A DNA stretch of 64,000 bases from positions 83,086-147,085 of the forward strand of contig VFJS01000003.1 of assembly GCA_009885955.1 (NCBI GenBank), given 5' to 3'. Positions 44,558 to 55,004 of the stretch are shown in pieces. Numbering within the stretch: position 1 is the first letter of the stretch; each line of letters begins with the position of its first letter. This stretch comes from Spirochaetia bacterium. Its GTDB lineage: Bacteria; Spirochaetota; UBA4802; UBA5550. A model generated the notes under the pieces. That model searched no databases. It was given only the letters and a program-made list of their open reading frames with translations, and was not told the DNA's origin. Both the position numbers and the translations under genes were made by a program.

Positions 44558-45691
44558 TCAGATCCTTTTTAATACGGCAAGTGTTTCAATATGGGGCGTT
44601 TGCGGGAACATGTCAAAGGCCTGAAATGAATCAAGGCGGTAGTTTTTCAGGATGTTGAGATCATCCCTGAAGAGGGCCGGATTGCACGACATGTATATGA
44701 TTTTATCAGGCGAAATCCTTTCTATCTGCCTGAAAACACCGGGATTCATTCCCCCCCTGGGCGGATCAAGAATCATCGTGTCGAAATGGCTTACTGTTTT
44801 TTCCATGAACTCCTTCACATCGGCGCATATGAATTCAACATTCGGTATGTTATTGGCAGCGGCATTGACTCCGGCCGTATCTACTGCCTCCTGAACCGAC
44901 TCCACCCCGGTGACACGCTCAGCCCTGGATGCGGCATAGAGTGATATGGAGCCCACGCCTGAATAGAGGTCGAGGACATTCCCCTCGCATTCATCCCTGA
45001 TAATCCGGTAAACGTCCCTTGCGATCTCCGAGTTTGACTGAAAAAATGAGTTCGGGGTTATCCTGAACCTTATGCCGTCGAAGTCCTCCTCGATGCAGCC
45101 GCCCTTGATTGTCTCAGTTATGGTTCCGAAGCTCGTATCGGCAAGTCCGGGATTGTGGAGTAAGGAAATTGAATCGGCATCGCCTTTAATGGCCGCGATG
45201 ATATCATGGAGCCGGTTCTCCGGTGATGCGGTGATGAAGTTCACCATAACCTCACCGGTAAACCGTGCCTCCCTGAATATGACATACCTCAGGTATCCGC
45301 TGTGAGCGAGATAGTCGTAACCTTCAATTTTTTTCACCATGGGATGGATGGCCCCGAGCAGGGAATTCGATTTTTCCTGCATGATAATGCATGATGTAAT
45401 GTCGACAACGAACTTGTAGCTTCCTCCCACCCTGAGGCCTATTCTGCCGAATGCCGTAACCATGTCCATGCGGTTCCGGTACATGAGCGGCATTGACGGG
45501 ATGACCCCGTCAATGGATGCGGTACCGGCCATGAGGGTGTTTATGTATTCCTTCTTAAACTGCAGCTGGTCGCTGTAGGATATATGCTGCAGCATGCACC
45601 CGCCGCAATCCCCGAAATAGGGGCATCGGGGATCGACTTTTCCGTATTTTTCCAGGAGGCCGAGGAAATATTTTTTTTTCTTTTTTTTCAT
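44558..45691 (-). CDS. RlmD/RumA-type RNA (uracil-5-)-methyltransferase
   Basis: A 377-residue SAM-dependent m5U methyltransferase. The N-terminal cysteine set CPYFGDCGGCMLQ (residues 23-35) marks the iron-sulphur cluster of RumA-like enzymes. The catalytic domain has NSFFQSN, LDLYSGVGSISLYAA (SAM site), DPPRGGMNPG and the active-site MSCNPALFRDDL. There is no N-terminal TRAM domain, and the protein starts with a run of six lysines. It begins 21 nt after the glycogen enzyme gene. Confidence 0.9.
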   Translation of the reverse strand: MKKKKKKYFLGLLEKYGKVDPRCPYFGDCGGCMLQHISYSDQLQFKKEYINTLMAGTASIDGVIPSMPLMYRNRMDMVTAFGRIGLRVGGSYKFVVDITSCIIMQEKSNSLLGAIHPMVKKIEGYDYLAHSGYLRYVIFREARFTGEVMVNFITASPENRLHDIIAAIKGDADSISLLHNPGLADTSFGTITETIKGGCIEEDFDGIRFRITPNSFFQSNSEIARDVYRIIRDECEGNVLDLYSGVGSISLYAASRAERVTGVESVQEAVDTAGVNAAANNIPNVEFICADVKEFMEKTVSHFDTMILDPPRGGMNPGVFRQIERISPDKIIYMSCNPALFRDDLNILKNYRLDSFQAFDMFPQTPHIETLAVLKRI

Positions 45692-45712
45692 GAAAATCGG
45701 GATAGATATCTG

Positions 45713-48700
45713 TCAGTCAAGTATCCGTACCCTCTCTGTCATGTCATATATTTCGGTTATATACTGCCTGGCCGGTGTGTCCCAGAAATAAACCGTTTTC
45801 TCAGCGTTCCTTCTTGCCTTGTATATCATGGTATCATCATTGGATTTGAAGAAATGGGAGGCCCTTTCCATGGCATCGTAGAATGCCCATGACGAGAAGT
45901 CTGAAAACAGGAAACCGTTTCCTTCCACTTCCTCCCCCCTTGTGATAACGGGGAAAACGGTATCCTTCAGGCCGCCCGTTGCCCTTGCCACCACAAGGCA
46001 GCCTGCGGCAAATCCCTCGAGCTGCGAAATTCCTCCCGGCTCATGGAGCGAAGGCATGCAGAAGATGTCCGATGAGAGGAGGGGGATCGTGACGTCCTGG
46101 AAACCTATGGATACACTGGCCATGCCGGGGTAGTAGCGGCCCAGCATGTAAAGGCCGTGCGCTATCTCCTCGCCCCTCCTGTCGCCCGATGAAATCGCTC
46201 CGCCTATGATGGCCTGGAACTTGAGGTTTTTAAATATCCCTTCCGATGCCTCAAGGAGGATCTGGTAGCCCTTCTGCTCAGAGACCCTGTGAATCATGGT
46301 AAAGATCACCAGGTCCGGGTCAACGGTGAGGCTCTTCTCATTCTGGAGAAGGAGTTTGTTGAGCGTCCGCCTTACTATGCCCCTCCTCATCCTGTCCTCT
46401 ATGTGGTTGAAGTTCCACCCCTTCAGTATCTCCGGGTACCTGGTCCCTATTTTTTCCATGAGGCCATGGTTTTCCTTTATGTGCCTCAGAAGTTTCGTGT
46501 AATTGTTCTCGATGAAATTGGATTTTGCGAAATTGATGTTGAGCTTCTCCCTGTAGTCATGGCCTATGGCATTGCTTATGCCGATCACCTTGCTAAGAAT
46601 GTGCTCCAGCCCGTCGCAGGCAAATTCTATCTGCCTCGCATAGGACGGGCTCACCGTCATGGACCTGTCTGCGTGCCGTATCCCCGCAGCCATGCAGTTA
46701 AGGCGGTCATGGTATACGGGATCATGAAAACCTCCCGCACACCACTGCGGGAGGTTGAAGAGGCTGTAAAGATCAAAACCATTTTCATATCTCTGGTAGG
46801 CATCAAAATACTGCCACCCGCCATTGTGGATGATATGGAGAAATGTATTCCTGTCGAAGTTGGAATTGTTCATGTAATAGGAATCGTTTTTCACAATACC
46901 GTTGAACAGGCCCGTATAGGCGTCGTTGGTAAAGGTAAAGTGGGGGTTCAGGTCGAACTTTACAATTACTTCGGCCGAAGCCCTGGCAAAGGCAATCCTC
47001 CTCCTCAGTTTTTCAGCCGAAGTAACCCCCCAGTAGAGGCCGTCGAAAAATTCAGGGTGGTCCAGGAGGTAGTAATGGATGCCGTCAACTATCCCGTGGT
47101 GTACTCCGACCTCATACTCTCCCCCCATGATCATGAACCTGACGTTTTTTCCGGTGTACTTGACCCCGTACATGGTAATGGCCCTGTTCATCTTCTCAAC
47201 AACCTGGTCCGAGCCGTGCCGGTAGAGCCCGGTTATGACATGAACGATCTCTCCGAGCCTTACGAGCTCTCTCGGGAGCTCGTAAACAACATTTGCAAGG
47301 CCGCCGCTCTTTGAGAAGGGGTCTGCCTCGGCTGACATGAATACAAGGGAGCCGCGCTGGTTGTGGTATCTCAGGGATTCACCAATGCTCCTGACGATCT
47401 CATCGCTGCTTTCGACCATCAGTTTCGAATAGTTCCGGATGTCCTCCCCCGGAAGGATCCTGTTTTTATAGAGATGATAAATTATCCTTTTAAGGCCGAT
47501 GATAAGCTTATCCCTTTCATTCTCCCAGAAAATCGGCATCAGGTGATTTTTGATGAAGAATTCAATCCTCTCAAAGCTGTTGCAGTATTTCATCACCTCG
47601 TTATATGAAAAATTGCTGTCTACCGTGTCCATGTTGGACATGTAGCAGATGCGGTTGAAAGAGTCTTTAAGAAATGCCTGATAATTTTCTTTCAGCTCCA
47701 CTTTATCGAGCTTAAAGAGCTTTATCCTCTCCGTGTATGAAATGACCGTATTTATCCTTGATATCCTGAGCTCCCTTCCCGTGTAGTAGTTGTAAATTTT
47801 CGTCACATCGGAGTAGAGTATGTCCGAGAGGCGGAAACAGTCATTATCATCTATCGGGAGGCTTGGTTTGTCGAACTGGATGGAGGCGCTCTGATTTGAA
47901 TCGGCGAAGTTGAATGCCCCGAGCCATATGGTTTTCTCGGTGAACTTCATGGCTGCAGCCACCATGTTGTTGTTCGCCCAGACCATGCGGCCCGGGCCTT
48001 TGGCGTTTCTGTGGAACCTGTACCATTCCCGGTAAAAGCCTTCAAGGCTCCTGTGCGCGGCATATTCAAACTGGTTCCAGTTTACAAAAATGTTGTCCAG
48101 GTAGACCTTCCAGCCCTCTCCCTCGGCGCTCCCTTCATAGTCCATGATGATATTGCTCATGAAAATGCTCATGGCCACTGCCGCCCGGAGCCCCCTCTGC
48201 CCGAAGGTGTTGAGAGCCCTTCTTTCATCATGGTTTCCAAGGATTCCCAGGAGCTCGGTACCGGCCGGGAGAACGGACGGAAGGTAGTTGTCGTATATGT
48301 GGTATATCTCCCTGGTGTCGGTTTTGCCGTGGGTTATATTTTCGCATATTTTAAAGAGCGATGAGTTATACGGGACAAGGCCCGATCGAGACAGGTATTT
48401 TTCATGGCCCCAATAGCACTCTGCCGCGTTGATGAAAAAGTTTTTCCCTTTTTCTTTCATCTTTTTTTCAACGGACTGCATGATGAAAAAGTGGAGCGGC
48501 ACCGCAATCTGGTCCCTGCATGCCGAGTCATAGTATCCCGTGGTTATATAGTGGTCATTCTCCCTGTCGTTGACGATGATATCTCCTTCCACCATGTCTT
48601 CAAGGGACCTGTTCTCCTTGTAGATGTAGGGAAAATTGTTTTTCTTCATCATGATGGGCACCGCATGCGCGGAGTCGAAGCGTATGCCGTCAATGTTAAA

Positions 48701-50578
48701 TTTTTCGATGAGTGTTGTTATGGAGCCGGACAGCCACTCCCAGATCTCGAATTTTCTGTAGTTCAGCAGTTTGCCGTCGTTCCAAGATCCGTACTTTCCG
48801 TCCGTGGAAGACCTGGCTACCAGCTGGCCGTCTGAGCCGTATGTCTTGACTACGAACTCATCCTTTAAATGGCTGCTGTACCTGTTGATATGCGGTACAA
48901 TATCGACGATCACATTTATTCCCATGGAATGGGCGGCCTCAACAAGCTCCCTGAACTTTTCGTCGCCGCCCAGGCTCGGCTCCATATCTACCAGGCTGAC
49001 AGGTGAAAAGGGGGAGGGCGATGTTGCTCCAGGGGCCCAGTCATGGCGGTTTGAGCCTCTTTTCTGGACACCGAGCAGGTATATCTCGGTGACATAGTAC
49101 CTCTCCTTGAGGTCTTCCAGGTGCGCGGTTATATCTGAAAAATTTCCGAGCCGTATTACCTCTCCATTTTCATTGTACACAAGGCCCGGGTGGCTGTTTT
49201 CGTCCTTCCAGTAGGTTTTTGTATGGCCGTGAATGTCAGGGAAGATCTCGATGATTATCTTTCCCTGGAGGTCGGGGATGACGTTTATTCTCCCGTTCGT
49301 ATCGCCCTGGCTGACCCATTGAATGTTTCGGGCGCTGTTTTTAACCACGGCAAAGTCATAGTGGCCGTAGATGGTAAATGTATGGGTATATCCGTAAGTT
49401 TCAGTTTTACTGTCATATTCAAGGGGGATTGATTGGTACGAGAGGTTTTTTTCTGAGACAAAGAGGCCTTTCCCCGGATTTTCATAGAGCCTGAGAGTAA
49501 AACCCTGCCTGTTCTTCGGAAGGCTGAATCTGAATTCATGGGGTGTTCCAATCCTGTGGTTGATGAAGCTGATTGCCAGCGGGGCATCATACTCTTTTGG
49601 GGCAAAGATCCTTTCTAAGATGATATTGGCCCTGTTTCTGATCTCATGAATGTCATGGCCCGAAGCCGCAACAAGAAGGCGCACGATCTCCCGGAGGGAA
49701 TACTGGTCATCGGATTTTTTGTAATCCCTTGCAAGCTTCTCCAGGGCAGTCATGGCCTTCAGGTTTATTTCATAGTCGAAGTTAAGCCTGTCGATGAGCC
49801 TGGCATTCAGCTTTTCAAGGAACGACTTCCTGTTTTTATCAGTGAATTTTTTTGTCTCTTTCCTTGCAGTAACTTTTTGTTCTTCAACTTTCACTACCGT
49901 GGTTGATTTAATGACTTCATCGACCAGTGTATTCAGCGCTTTTGAGATTTCCGGAGTGAAAAGGGCAGTGTGGGAATAACCGGTTTCAATGGCCCTCTCT
50001 TCAACCATGAGGAGGAGGACAAAGGCATTGAAGAGCTCTGATTTGCCGATTTTATTTTCAAAGGCAATGACATCGAGCGTGTTCAGGCCGAGATAAATCG
50101 TGGGTGTCTCAGACCATACGGGGCCTATGCCTACGCGTGAGATAACCGTTGTTTCGCTGGAGATATGGTAGATTGTCGGGACCCCGGGGAGCTCTTTTAT
50201 CAGGACAATCCGCCGTGTTTCAAGTTTATCAAGCCGTATGTCAGTGGCTGCAAGGTGGAAGAATTTTATTGCCGAAATGAGCCTGGAGGACAGCCGGGTG
50301 TCATTGAAGAACCTGTTCCGGACCGTAAGGTCGCCGCGGGAGATGGTGTCATACATGCGGTTCCTGATGGCAAGTACACTGTCATTGAAGGCTTCAATCG
50401 ATTCGCCTCCCCTCAGCCTGTGTATTATTTCCATATCGGGGAAGAACTCGAAGCATCTCCCCTCGGCAAAGCATCGTGTAATCTCATCCTTGACAAATTC
50501 TTCGGTTATAAGGCTTTCGTCGGATATTTTAAATCTGCATAGGCTCGATGCTGTTATTTCATAGTCCAATGGTATCAC
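45713..50578 (-). CDS. Giant GH13 alpha-amylase-type / GT5 glycogen synthase fusion
   Basis: A 1621-residue protein. Residues 1-330 are a helical domain I do not recognise, and 335-440 look like a beta-sandwich carbohydrate-binding module. A GH13 TIM barrel (about 440-960) keeps all catalytic regions: D559-H563 (DIVPH), GIRFD (nucleophile D635), E720 in INAAE and H783-D784 in GNHD. Residues 1076-1621 are a GT5 glycogen synthase with KSGGLANVVYELP (K1090) and PSLHEPGGISQLEGFAAG. It may extend and trim alpha-glucan in one polypeptide. Start GTG 50578, or TTG 50569 with a better-spaced GGGTGA. It leads a four-gene minus-strand run. Confidence 0.9.
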   Translation of the reverse strand: MIPLDYEITASSLCRFKISDESLITEEFVKDEITRCFAEGRCFEFFPDMEIIHRLRGGESIEAFNDSVLAIRNRMYDTISRGDLTVRNRFFNDTRLSSRLISAIKFFHLAATDIRLDKLETRRIVLIKELPGVPTIYHISSETTVISRVGIGPVWSETPTIYLGLNTLDVIAFENKIGKSELFNAFVLLLMVEERAIETGYSHTALFTPEISKALNTLVDEVIKSTTVVKVEEQKVTARKETKKFTDKNRKSFLEKLNARLIDRLNFDYEINLKAMTALEKLARDYKKSDDQYSLREIVRLLVAASGHDIHEIRNRANIILERIFAPKEYDAPLAISFINHRIGTPHEFRFSLPKNRQGFTLRLYENPGKGLFVSEKNLSYQSIPLEYDSKTETYGYTHTFTIYGHYDFAVVKNSARNIQWVSQGDTNGRINVIPDLQGKIIIEIFPDIHGHTKTYWKDENSHPGLVYNENGEVIRLGNFSDITAHLEDLKERYYVTEIYLLGVQKRGSNRHDWAPGATSPSPFSPVSLVDMEPSLGGDEKFRELVEAAHSMGINVIVDIVPHINRYSSHLKDEFVVKTYGSDGQLVARSSTDGKYGSWNDGKLLNYRKFEIWEWLSGSITTLIEKFNIDGIRFDSAHAVPIMMKKNNFPYIYKENRSLEDMVEGDIIVNDRENDHYITTGYYDSACRDQIAVPLHFFIMQSVEKKMKEKGKNFFINAAECYWGHEKYLSRSGLVPYNSSLFKICENITHGKTDTREIYHIYDNYLPSVLPAGTELLGILGNHDERRALNTFGQRGLRAAVAMSIFMSNIIMDYEGSAEGEGWKVYLDNIFVNWNQFEYAAHRSLEGFYREWYRFHRNAKGPGRMVWANNNMVAAAMKFTEKTIWLGAFNFADSNQSASIQFDKPSLPIDDNDCFRLSDILYSDVTKIYNYYTGRELRISRINTVISYTERIKLFKLDKVELKENYQAFLKDSFNRICYMSNMDTVDSNFSYNEVMKYCNSFERIEFFIKNHLMPIFWENERDKLIIGLKRIIYHLYKNRILPGEDIRNYSKLMVESSDEIVRSIGESLRYHNQRGSLVFMSAEADPFSKSGGLANVVYELPRELVRLGEIVHVITGLYRHGSDQVVEKMNRAITMYGVKYTGKNVRFMIMGGEYEVGVHHGIVDGIHYYLLDHPEFFDGLYWGVTSAEKLRRRIAFARASAEVIVKFDLNPHFTFTNDAYTGLFNGIVKNDSYYMNNSNFDRNTFLHIIHNGGWQYFDAYQRYENGFDLYSLFNLPQWCAGGFHDPVYHDRLNCMAAGIRHADRSMTVSPSYARQIEFACDGLEHILSKVIGISNAIGHDYREKLNINFAKSNFIENNYTKLLRHIKENHGLMEKIGTRYPEILKGWNFNHIEDRMRRGIVRRTLNKLLLQNEKSLTVDPDLVIFTMIHRVSEQKGYQILLEASEGIFKNLKFQAIIGGAISSGDRRGEEIAHGLYMLGRYYPGMASVSIGFQDVTIPLLSSDIFCMPSLHEPGGISQLEGFAAGCLVVARATGGLKDTVFPVITRGEEVEGNGFLFSDFSSWAFYDAMERASHFFKSNDDTMIYKARRNAEKTVYFWDTPARQYITEIYDMTERVRILD

Positions 50579-50747
50579 CCGGAATTATCAGAATTTTTTG
50601 TACAGGTATAAATTAAGCCGGAATTATCATATCGTCAATACAAAAATTATGCGAATAGATATTTGTTGGGGGATTATGGAGTTGATTCCATTTTTTGGGT
50701 CATTCCGGAATGTCGGGAAACAAAATACTTTCGATCTAATAAATCAA

Positions 50748-51040
50748 ATGCCCTCACCCGCGATATGCGCACCACCTACCGGTAGGGCTAACTACTACCC
50801 ACATTTTCCATGTGTAAGAAAATGGAGATAGGGAGATAGTGGGATAGGGAGAGATAAGGAGATGGGAAAATATTATTATTCAAATAGTCACCAATCCATA
50901 TATTATAAATATAATGTATAATTCTCATTATGCTATTTATTATCCCCCAATCTCTATTATCCCCTTATCCCCCTTTCTTATACTTTTGTTGTTAGAAGTG
51001 AGCCCCATTCAGGGAGAGGGGTCAGGCGGTGCACTGAGCT
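50748..51040. repeat. GCCCTCACCC element, decayed copy D (interrupted)
   Basis: The left half starts ATGCCCTCACCCGCGATATG and continues with CTACCGGTAGGG. The right half reappears at about 51002-51030 as GCCCCATTCAGGGAGAGGGG. The two are split by the element at 50809-50983. Sequence drift is greater than in copies A and B. Confidence 0.7.
50809..50983. repeat. GGGGGAT/ATCCCCC foldback element, copy 2 (nested)
   Basis: The left end CCATGTGTAAGAAAATGGAG is followed by GGGAGATAGTGGGATAGGGA. The right end is its pyrimidine complement (TATCCCCCAATCTC, CTTATCCCCCTTTCTTATAC). Same ends and layout as 13286-13470. It sits inside the GCCCTCACCC element. Confidence 0.68.
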
Positions 51041-51061
51041 TGTAGAAGCGGGGCATTTTTT

Positions 51062-53143
51062 TCAGAGTTTGAAAAAAGATATTTTATTCATCAGCGAATC
51101 AGCCATCTTCGATATCCTCTCAGCATCGGAGGCCAGGTCCTGGAAAAAGCTTGTATTCTGCTGGGACAGGTCGCTGATGTAAGATATTGATTTTACGATT
51201 TCCGAAGTGGCCAGCTTCTGTTCATTTGTCGCAATTTTTATATGATCGGCCTTGTTTTTCACCATGTCGGCTTCGCTGTTCACACTCTTGTTGGCCTCAA
51301 TCTGCTTATTCAGGTTCACGGATATTTCATTCATCATGCTCGTGGTCGATTCAACGCCATGGATAATGTCGCTGATTATTGTCACCGCATTTTTCACGCT
51401 TGTTATGCCCGAATCGATCTCGTTGTTGTTCACCTTGATGAGCGAATCTATATCCTTCAGGCTCGAATCGGTCCTGTCGGCAAGCTTGGAAATCTCGTCT
51501 GCTACAACTGCGAATCCTCTGCCGGTGTCTCCGGCCCTGGCTGCCTCGATTGCGGCATTCAGGGAAAGGAGGTTTATCTGGTCCGAGATGTTGTTTATCA
51601 TCCCTATGATATTGGTCATCTCTTTTGACCTTTCTCCGATTTTTGTCATGCTGTTATCCATGTATCCCAGGGATTCAGTTCCCATCCTGGCCTTTGTTGC
51701 CACTTTTTCCGTGAGGCTGAGGGAATCCTTGGTGCTCTGGCCCACCTGGTTGATCATTTCAAGGAGCATGGTGAGCCCCTGTATGAGCGAGATGAGGCTG
51801 CCGTACTGGTCCTGCGCGTTGTTGTGAATGCTCTCCATGCTTGATGAGAGTTCCTCAACTGTAGCCATGATCTCTTCAGAGGCAGCTGCCTGTTCCTGCA
51901 TGTTCTTTGACAGTGTTGCCGATGACTGGGACATTTTTTCCGACGACTGCGTCAGTTCGGATGCAGTCTCCTTTACCTTATTCACCACGTCGGTGATTTT
52001 TCCCCTGAAGTTTACGAGGGTGTGTCCGATTTTTCCGATTTCATCCTTTGTATTAAGATTAATGTCAACGGCAAAGTTTCCGTTTGATATTTCATTTATG
52101 ATGGCGATTATCCTGTTCATGGGCTTCACAAGGTGATTTGCCGAACCGATGGTTGCTATTACCGTAACCGGGATGAATATCAGAAGGAGTATGAGGTAGA
52201 TGATGAGCATTTTGTTTACAGGCTTCATCGCATAGTTCAGGTCAATCTCTATGAGAAATACCCACTCAAAGTAGCTGTACCATTTCCATATACCGATGAC
52301 GTCGCTGTTCAGATGGCTGATGTATATCTTTTCGCCGGAATGGTGCTGTGTAGCGCCTGCAGTAATGCTTTCGGTTAAACTCCCGGAGATGATATTTTTC
52401 AGGAAATAATCCCTGGGCTGGCTTTTCAGTTCATAATCTCCCGACGAAGCTATGACCCTTCCGTCGGGCTCAGTTATATAAGCGTTTCCATTATCACCGA
52501 CGTTGAGGAATTTCAGGGAATCGGTAAGGATGTCCAGGTTTACCATCGCTATGGCGTATCCGGTAATGGCGCCGGTTTCATTTGCGGACTCATGAACCGG
52601 ATAGCTGAGATGAATCATTCTTTTTTTGATGTTGGACGAAACACCAGCGGAGTGTATCATAACTTTTCCTGTATTTAAGTCCCTGGTCCCTTTAATTCTG
52701 TTATAAAGATCATCATTCCTGATATTGCCGGCGGCTCCGTCTGAAGAATAGCAGATATTCCCCCTTGCGTCAATAACGGTGAATTGGTAATAGGTTTCCT
52801 GGTCTGCGATTGTTGTGTCAATGTATCCTTTGATGTCATCATATTCGAAGGGGCTGAGCCTTCCATTGGCCGCATATTTTTTCAGATTGAGGTAGACCCT
52901 TGAAGATTTTGCGATTTTTTCCAGGTTTTCCACCCTTCTCTCCATCCAGTACTGGATGAAATCGAATTCCTTAGTGGCAATTTCACTATATGTCTGGGTA
53001 ATGATGGAGAGGGTATTTTTTTTCTTGATGATATAGCTGATCGCCATGACAGTTAAGAGGAGTATCAGGACCATGATGATATTTTTTTTCGCGATTCCGA
53101 AGGCTGTTATCTTTATATTGCCGCTTTCATTATGATTTGTCAT
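51062..53143 (-). CDS. Methyl-accepting chemotaxis protein, dCache type
   Basis: A 693-residue chemoreceptor: TM1 at about 20-40, a periplasmic double-Cache sensor (45-300; [19 protein letters not shown] and [17 protein letters not shown]), TM2 at 308-332, HAMP at 333-385, and a cytoplasmic MCP domain (400-693) with the conserved hairpin tip [29 protein letters not shown] (split by the usual Glu/Arg contacts for CheA/CheW). Cache domains usually sense small organic acids or amino acids. GAGG precedes the ATG. It follows the tetrahaem cytochrome gene by 39 nt. Confidence 0.94.
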   Translation of the reverse strand: MTNHNESGNIKITAFGIAKKNIIMVLILLLTVMAISYIIKKKNTLSIITQTYSEIATKEFDFIQYWMERRVENLEKIAKSSRVYLNLKKYAANGRLSPFEYDDIKGYIDTTIADQETYYQFTVIDARGNICYSSDGAAGNIRNDDLYNRIKGTRDLNTGKVMIHSAGVSSNIKKRMIHLSYPVHESANETGAITGYAIAMVNLDILTDSLKFLNVGDNGNAYITEPDGRVIASSGDYELKSQPRDYFLKNIISGSLTESITAGATQHHSGEKIYISHLNSDVIGIWKWYSYFEWVFLIEIDLNYAMKPVNKMLIIYLILLLIFIPVTVIATIGSANHLVKPMNRIIAIINEISNGNFAVDINLNTKDEIGKIGHTLVNFRGKITDVVNKVKETASELTQSSEKMSQSSATLSKNMQEQAAASEEIMATVEELSSSMESIHNNAQDQYGSLISLIQGLTMLLEMINQVGQSTKDSLSLTEKVATKARMGTESLGYMDNSMTKIGERSKEMTNIIGMINNISDQINLLSLNAAIEAARAGDTGRGFAVVADEISKLADRTDSSLKDIDSLIKVNNNEIDSGITSVKNAVTIISDIIHGVESTTSMMNEISVNLNKQIEANKSVNSEADMVKNKADHIKIATNEQKLATSEIVKSISYISDLSQQNTSFFQDLASDAERISKMADSLMNKISFFKL

Positions 53144-53182
53144 ACAAACCTCGATTTCTTAACTCTCATTTCCTGAGATACT

Positions 53183-53521
53183 TCATTGATATATTTTATG
53201 GCACTTGCCGCAGGCCACGGGCCCTGAAGTTTTTTTATGGCAGCTCCGGCACTGCTGGTGGTAGGCGTCCCTGAGTTTCATTATTTCGCCCTGATCTTTC
53301 TGGAGATGGCACGTTGAACACTTTTTATTTTCGCCTGAATGGTGGCAGTCGATGCACTTTGTTCCAAAGTCCTGGGTATGGGACTTATGGTTGAACTTGA
53401 TCTGCCCTTTCCTGTGCCCCAGCCTGGGAAGGAGTATAATGTCTTCAACGGAAAGGAGCTGCGATGAAACGATGAATGTAAGCGCAAAGAGCATGAGAAT
53501 TTTAACTTTAATATTTTTCAT
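53183..53521 (-). CDS. Small periplasmic tetrahaem cytochrome c (c3/c7-like)
   Basis: A 112-residue protein with a signal peptide (about 1-24) and four CxxCH motifs in the last 65 residues: CIDCH, CSTCH, CRSCH and CGKCH. Extra His residues (FNHKSHTQD, DCHHS) supply distal ligands. This matches the class III cytochrome c3/c7 family of soluble periplasmic electron carriers. It is transcribed just before the chemoreceptor (39 nt), which raises the chance that the receptor responds to redox state. Confidence 0.9.
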   Translation of the reverse strand: MKNIKVKILMLFALTFIVSSQLLSVEDIILLPRLGHRKGQIKFNHKSHTQDFGTKCIDCHHSGENKKCSTCHLQKDQGEIMKLRDAYHQQCRSCHKKTSGPVACGKCHKIYQ

Positions 53522-53723
53522 ATCCGTACCTACTGAATTGTCCAGGCTGTTTTTATGTTATATTAGTCACTTAAAAATTCCAACAGCTAATTCATTTATT
53601 GAATTTTTCATTTTTGATAATTTTTCATTTTGAATTGTTTTACTATATATAGTTAAATATACTTATGTCAACCTATATTTTTAACCTATATAAAAATATG
53701 GTTTCAGGATAAAACACTGGAAA

Positions 53724-55004
53724 TTATGCCTCCCCGGCCCAGAGGCTGATGGAGCGTTTGTAATATTCAAAAGGCGGCGGCGCGGCTTCCATACTTTTAA
53801 TCAGGAGTTTTCTTGCCCAGCGCCGCTCGGTGAACTCGCATATATCCTTAATATTCCTGCCGGAGAGGTTTATGCTTTTTTTGCCGAGAATTTTAGAGTC
53901 CTCTTCATCCAGATGCCTTGCATAGTTGCTGAAAATCATCCCCCTTTCCATTTCATTGGGGAGGGGGAAGGTTATGATCTGGTCAAACCGGCTGATGAGG
54001 GCGCTGTCCAGGTCGTTTTTCCTGTTTGTCGCGCCAATAGTAATGGTGGTCGTTGAGGAGTCGATGCCGTCGATTTTTCGCAGGAGCACCGAGAGTACCC
54101 TCCTCGTGGCCTCGAACATGTTCTGGTCCCTGGACCCTGCCAGGGAATCTATCTCATCGAGAAATATTATTGCCCCTCCCATGCTGTCGCAGAGGTCGAA
54201 TATCTGGGCCAGGTTCTGGGCCGACTGGCCGTACCATTTTGACATAATGGATTCTATGGGGACATAGACAAGCGGTATGTCGGCCTCACCGGCAATAATC
54301 CTTGCCGCGGTGGTCTTGCCGACTCCGGGCGCCCCGTCAAAGAGGATAGCCCGGGGCCTGTTTGATTCAAAATTTTTTCTCGTCATCATGGCTATGGTGT
54401 CATAGAGCTCCCGGTTTTTGAGGGGGAGAATAATGGATTCCCGTATCTTTCTTTTTACCTCCTCGTAGCCGGCAATGTAGTCCCAGTGGAGCGCCGAGTT
54501 GTCAGACAATATTGAGGCTCCGAGTTTTTTCAGTTTCAGCGCAGGGTCCCCCTTTGACGAAGAGTGGGCCGTTTTGTAAAGCTCAATGGCCGCGTTTACC
54601 TCTTCCTGCGTGAGGTTCCCTTTTTTTGTTATGACGACCCTGGAGTTAATCATGCTGAAAAATTCTATTTTCAGATTATCAAATATATTTTCCGTCTTGA
54701 ATATATTGCTGTTCATGGCCTGGACAGCATAGTGCCCGTCCTCAAAGGATGTAATTCGAATGTTCTCAATATGCTTTTTCAGTATTGCCAGTGAGCTGAA
54801 GAGCATGGAATCGGTGAGGGGAGGGACCGGGAAGCCCATCTGGGTGAAACCCTTTTCATAGGTGATTTCAGGGAGAAGCTCACCTTCAAAGTGCGGCGTC
54901 CCGTCGAAATGGATTTCCAGTTCTTTTTCTACCTGCTCCTTCATCCTGTCAAAGGGGATAAGCTGGATATCCGCGGCCATCTGAAGTGTTTGTATTGCCG
55001 CCAT
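53724..55004 (-). CDS. AAA+ ATPase (membrane-free, FtsH/Vps4-like core)
   Basis: A 426-residue ATPase. The N-terminal 165 residues are a unique domain. The AAA core (about 175-400) has Walker A DGAPGVGKTTAAR, Walker B AIIFLDEIDSLAGSR, sensor 1 TIGATNRKNDLD and arginine finger SALISRFD. No protease domain follows, so it is a remodelling or unfolding factor of unknown substrate. Its ATG directly abuts the QueF stop codon (no intervening base), so the pair is translationally coupled, which is an unusual combination. Confidence 0.88.
   Translation of the reverse strand: MAAIQTLQMAADIQLIPFDRMKEQVEKELEIHFDGTPHFEGELLPEITYEKGFTQMGFPVPPLTDSMLFSSLAILKKHIENIRITSFEDGHYAVQAMNSNIFKTENIFDNLKIEFFSMINSRVVITKKGNLTQEEVNAAIELYKTAHSSSKGDPALKLKKLGASILSDNSALHWDYIAGYEEVKRKIRESIILPLKNRELYDTIAMMTRKNFESNRPRAILFDGAPGVGKTTAARIIAGEADIPLVYVPIESIMSKWYGQSAQNLAQIFDLCDSMGGAIIFLDEIDSLAGSRDQNMFEATRRVLSVLLRKIDGIDSSTTTITIGATNRKNDLDSALISRFDQIITFPLPNEMERGMIFSNYARHLDEEDSKILGKKSINLSGRNIKDICEFTERRWARKLLIKSMEAAPPPFEYYKRSISLWAGEA

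Larger units (their letters stand above)
50579..51061. other. Intergenic, 483 bp, nested repeat elements
   Basis: No gene. The space contains a decayed GCCCTCACCC element (50748-51040) interrupted by a GGGGGAT/ATCCCCC-type element (50809-50983). The short sequence before 50748 is AT-rich and would carry the promoter for the glycogen enzyme, but I see no clear -35/-10 pair. Confidence 0.65.

Noticed and set aside
46289..47314. 341-codon plus-strand frame opposite the glycogen synthase part
   Set aside because: It is antisense to the conserved GT5 domain; its composition is rich in Val/Pro as expected for a shadow frame.
50701..50712. CATTCCGGAATG palindrome identical to bases 1-12 of the window
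   Set aside because: A 12-bp palindrome with no shared flanks; chance or a trivial motif.
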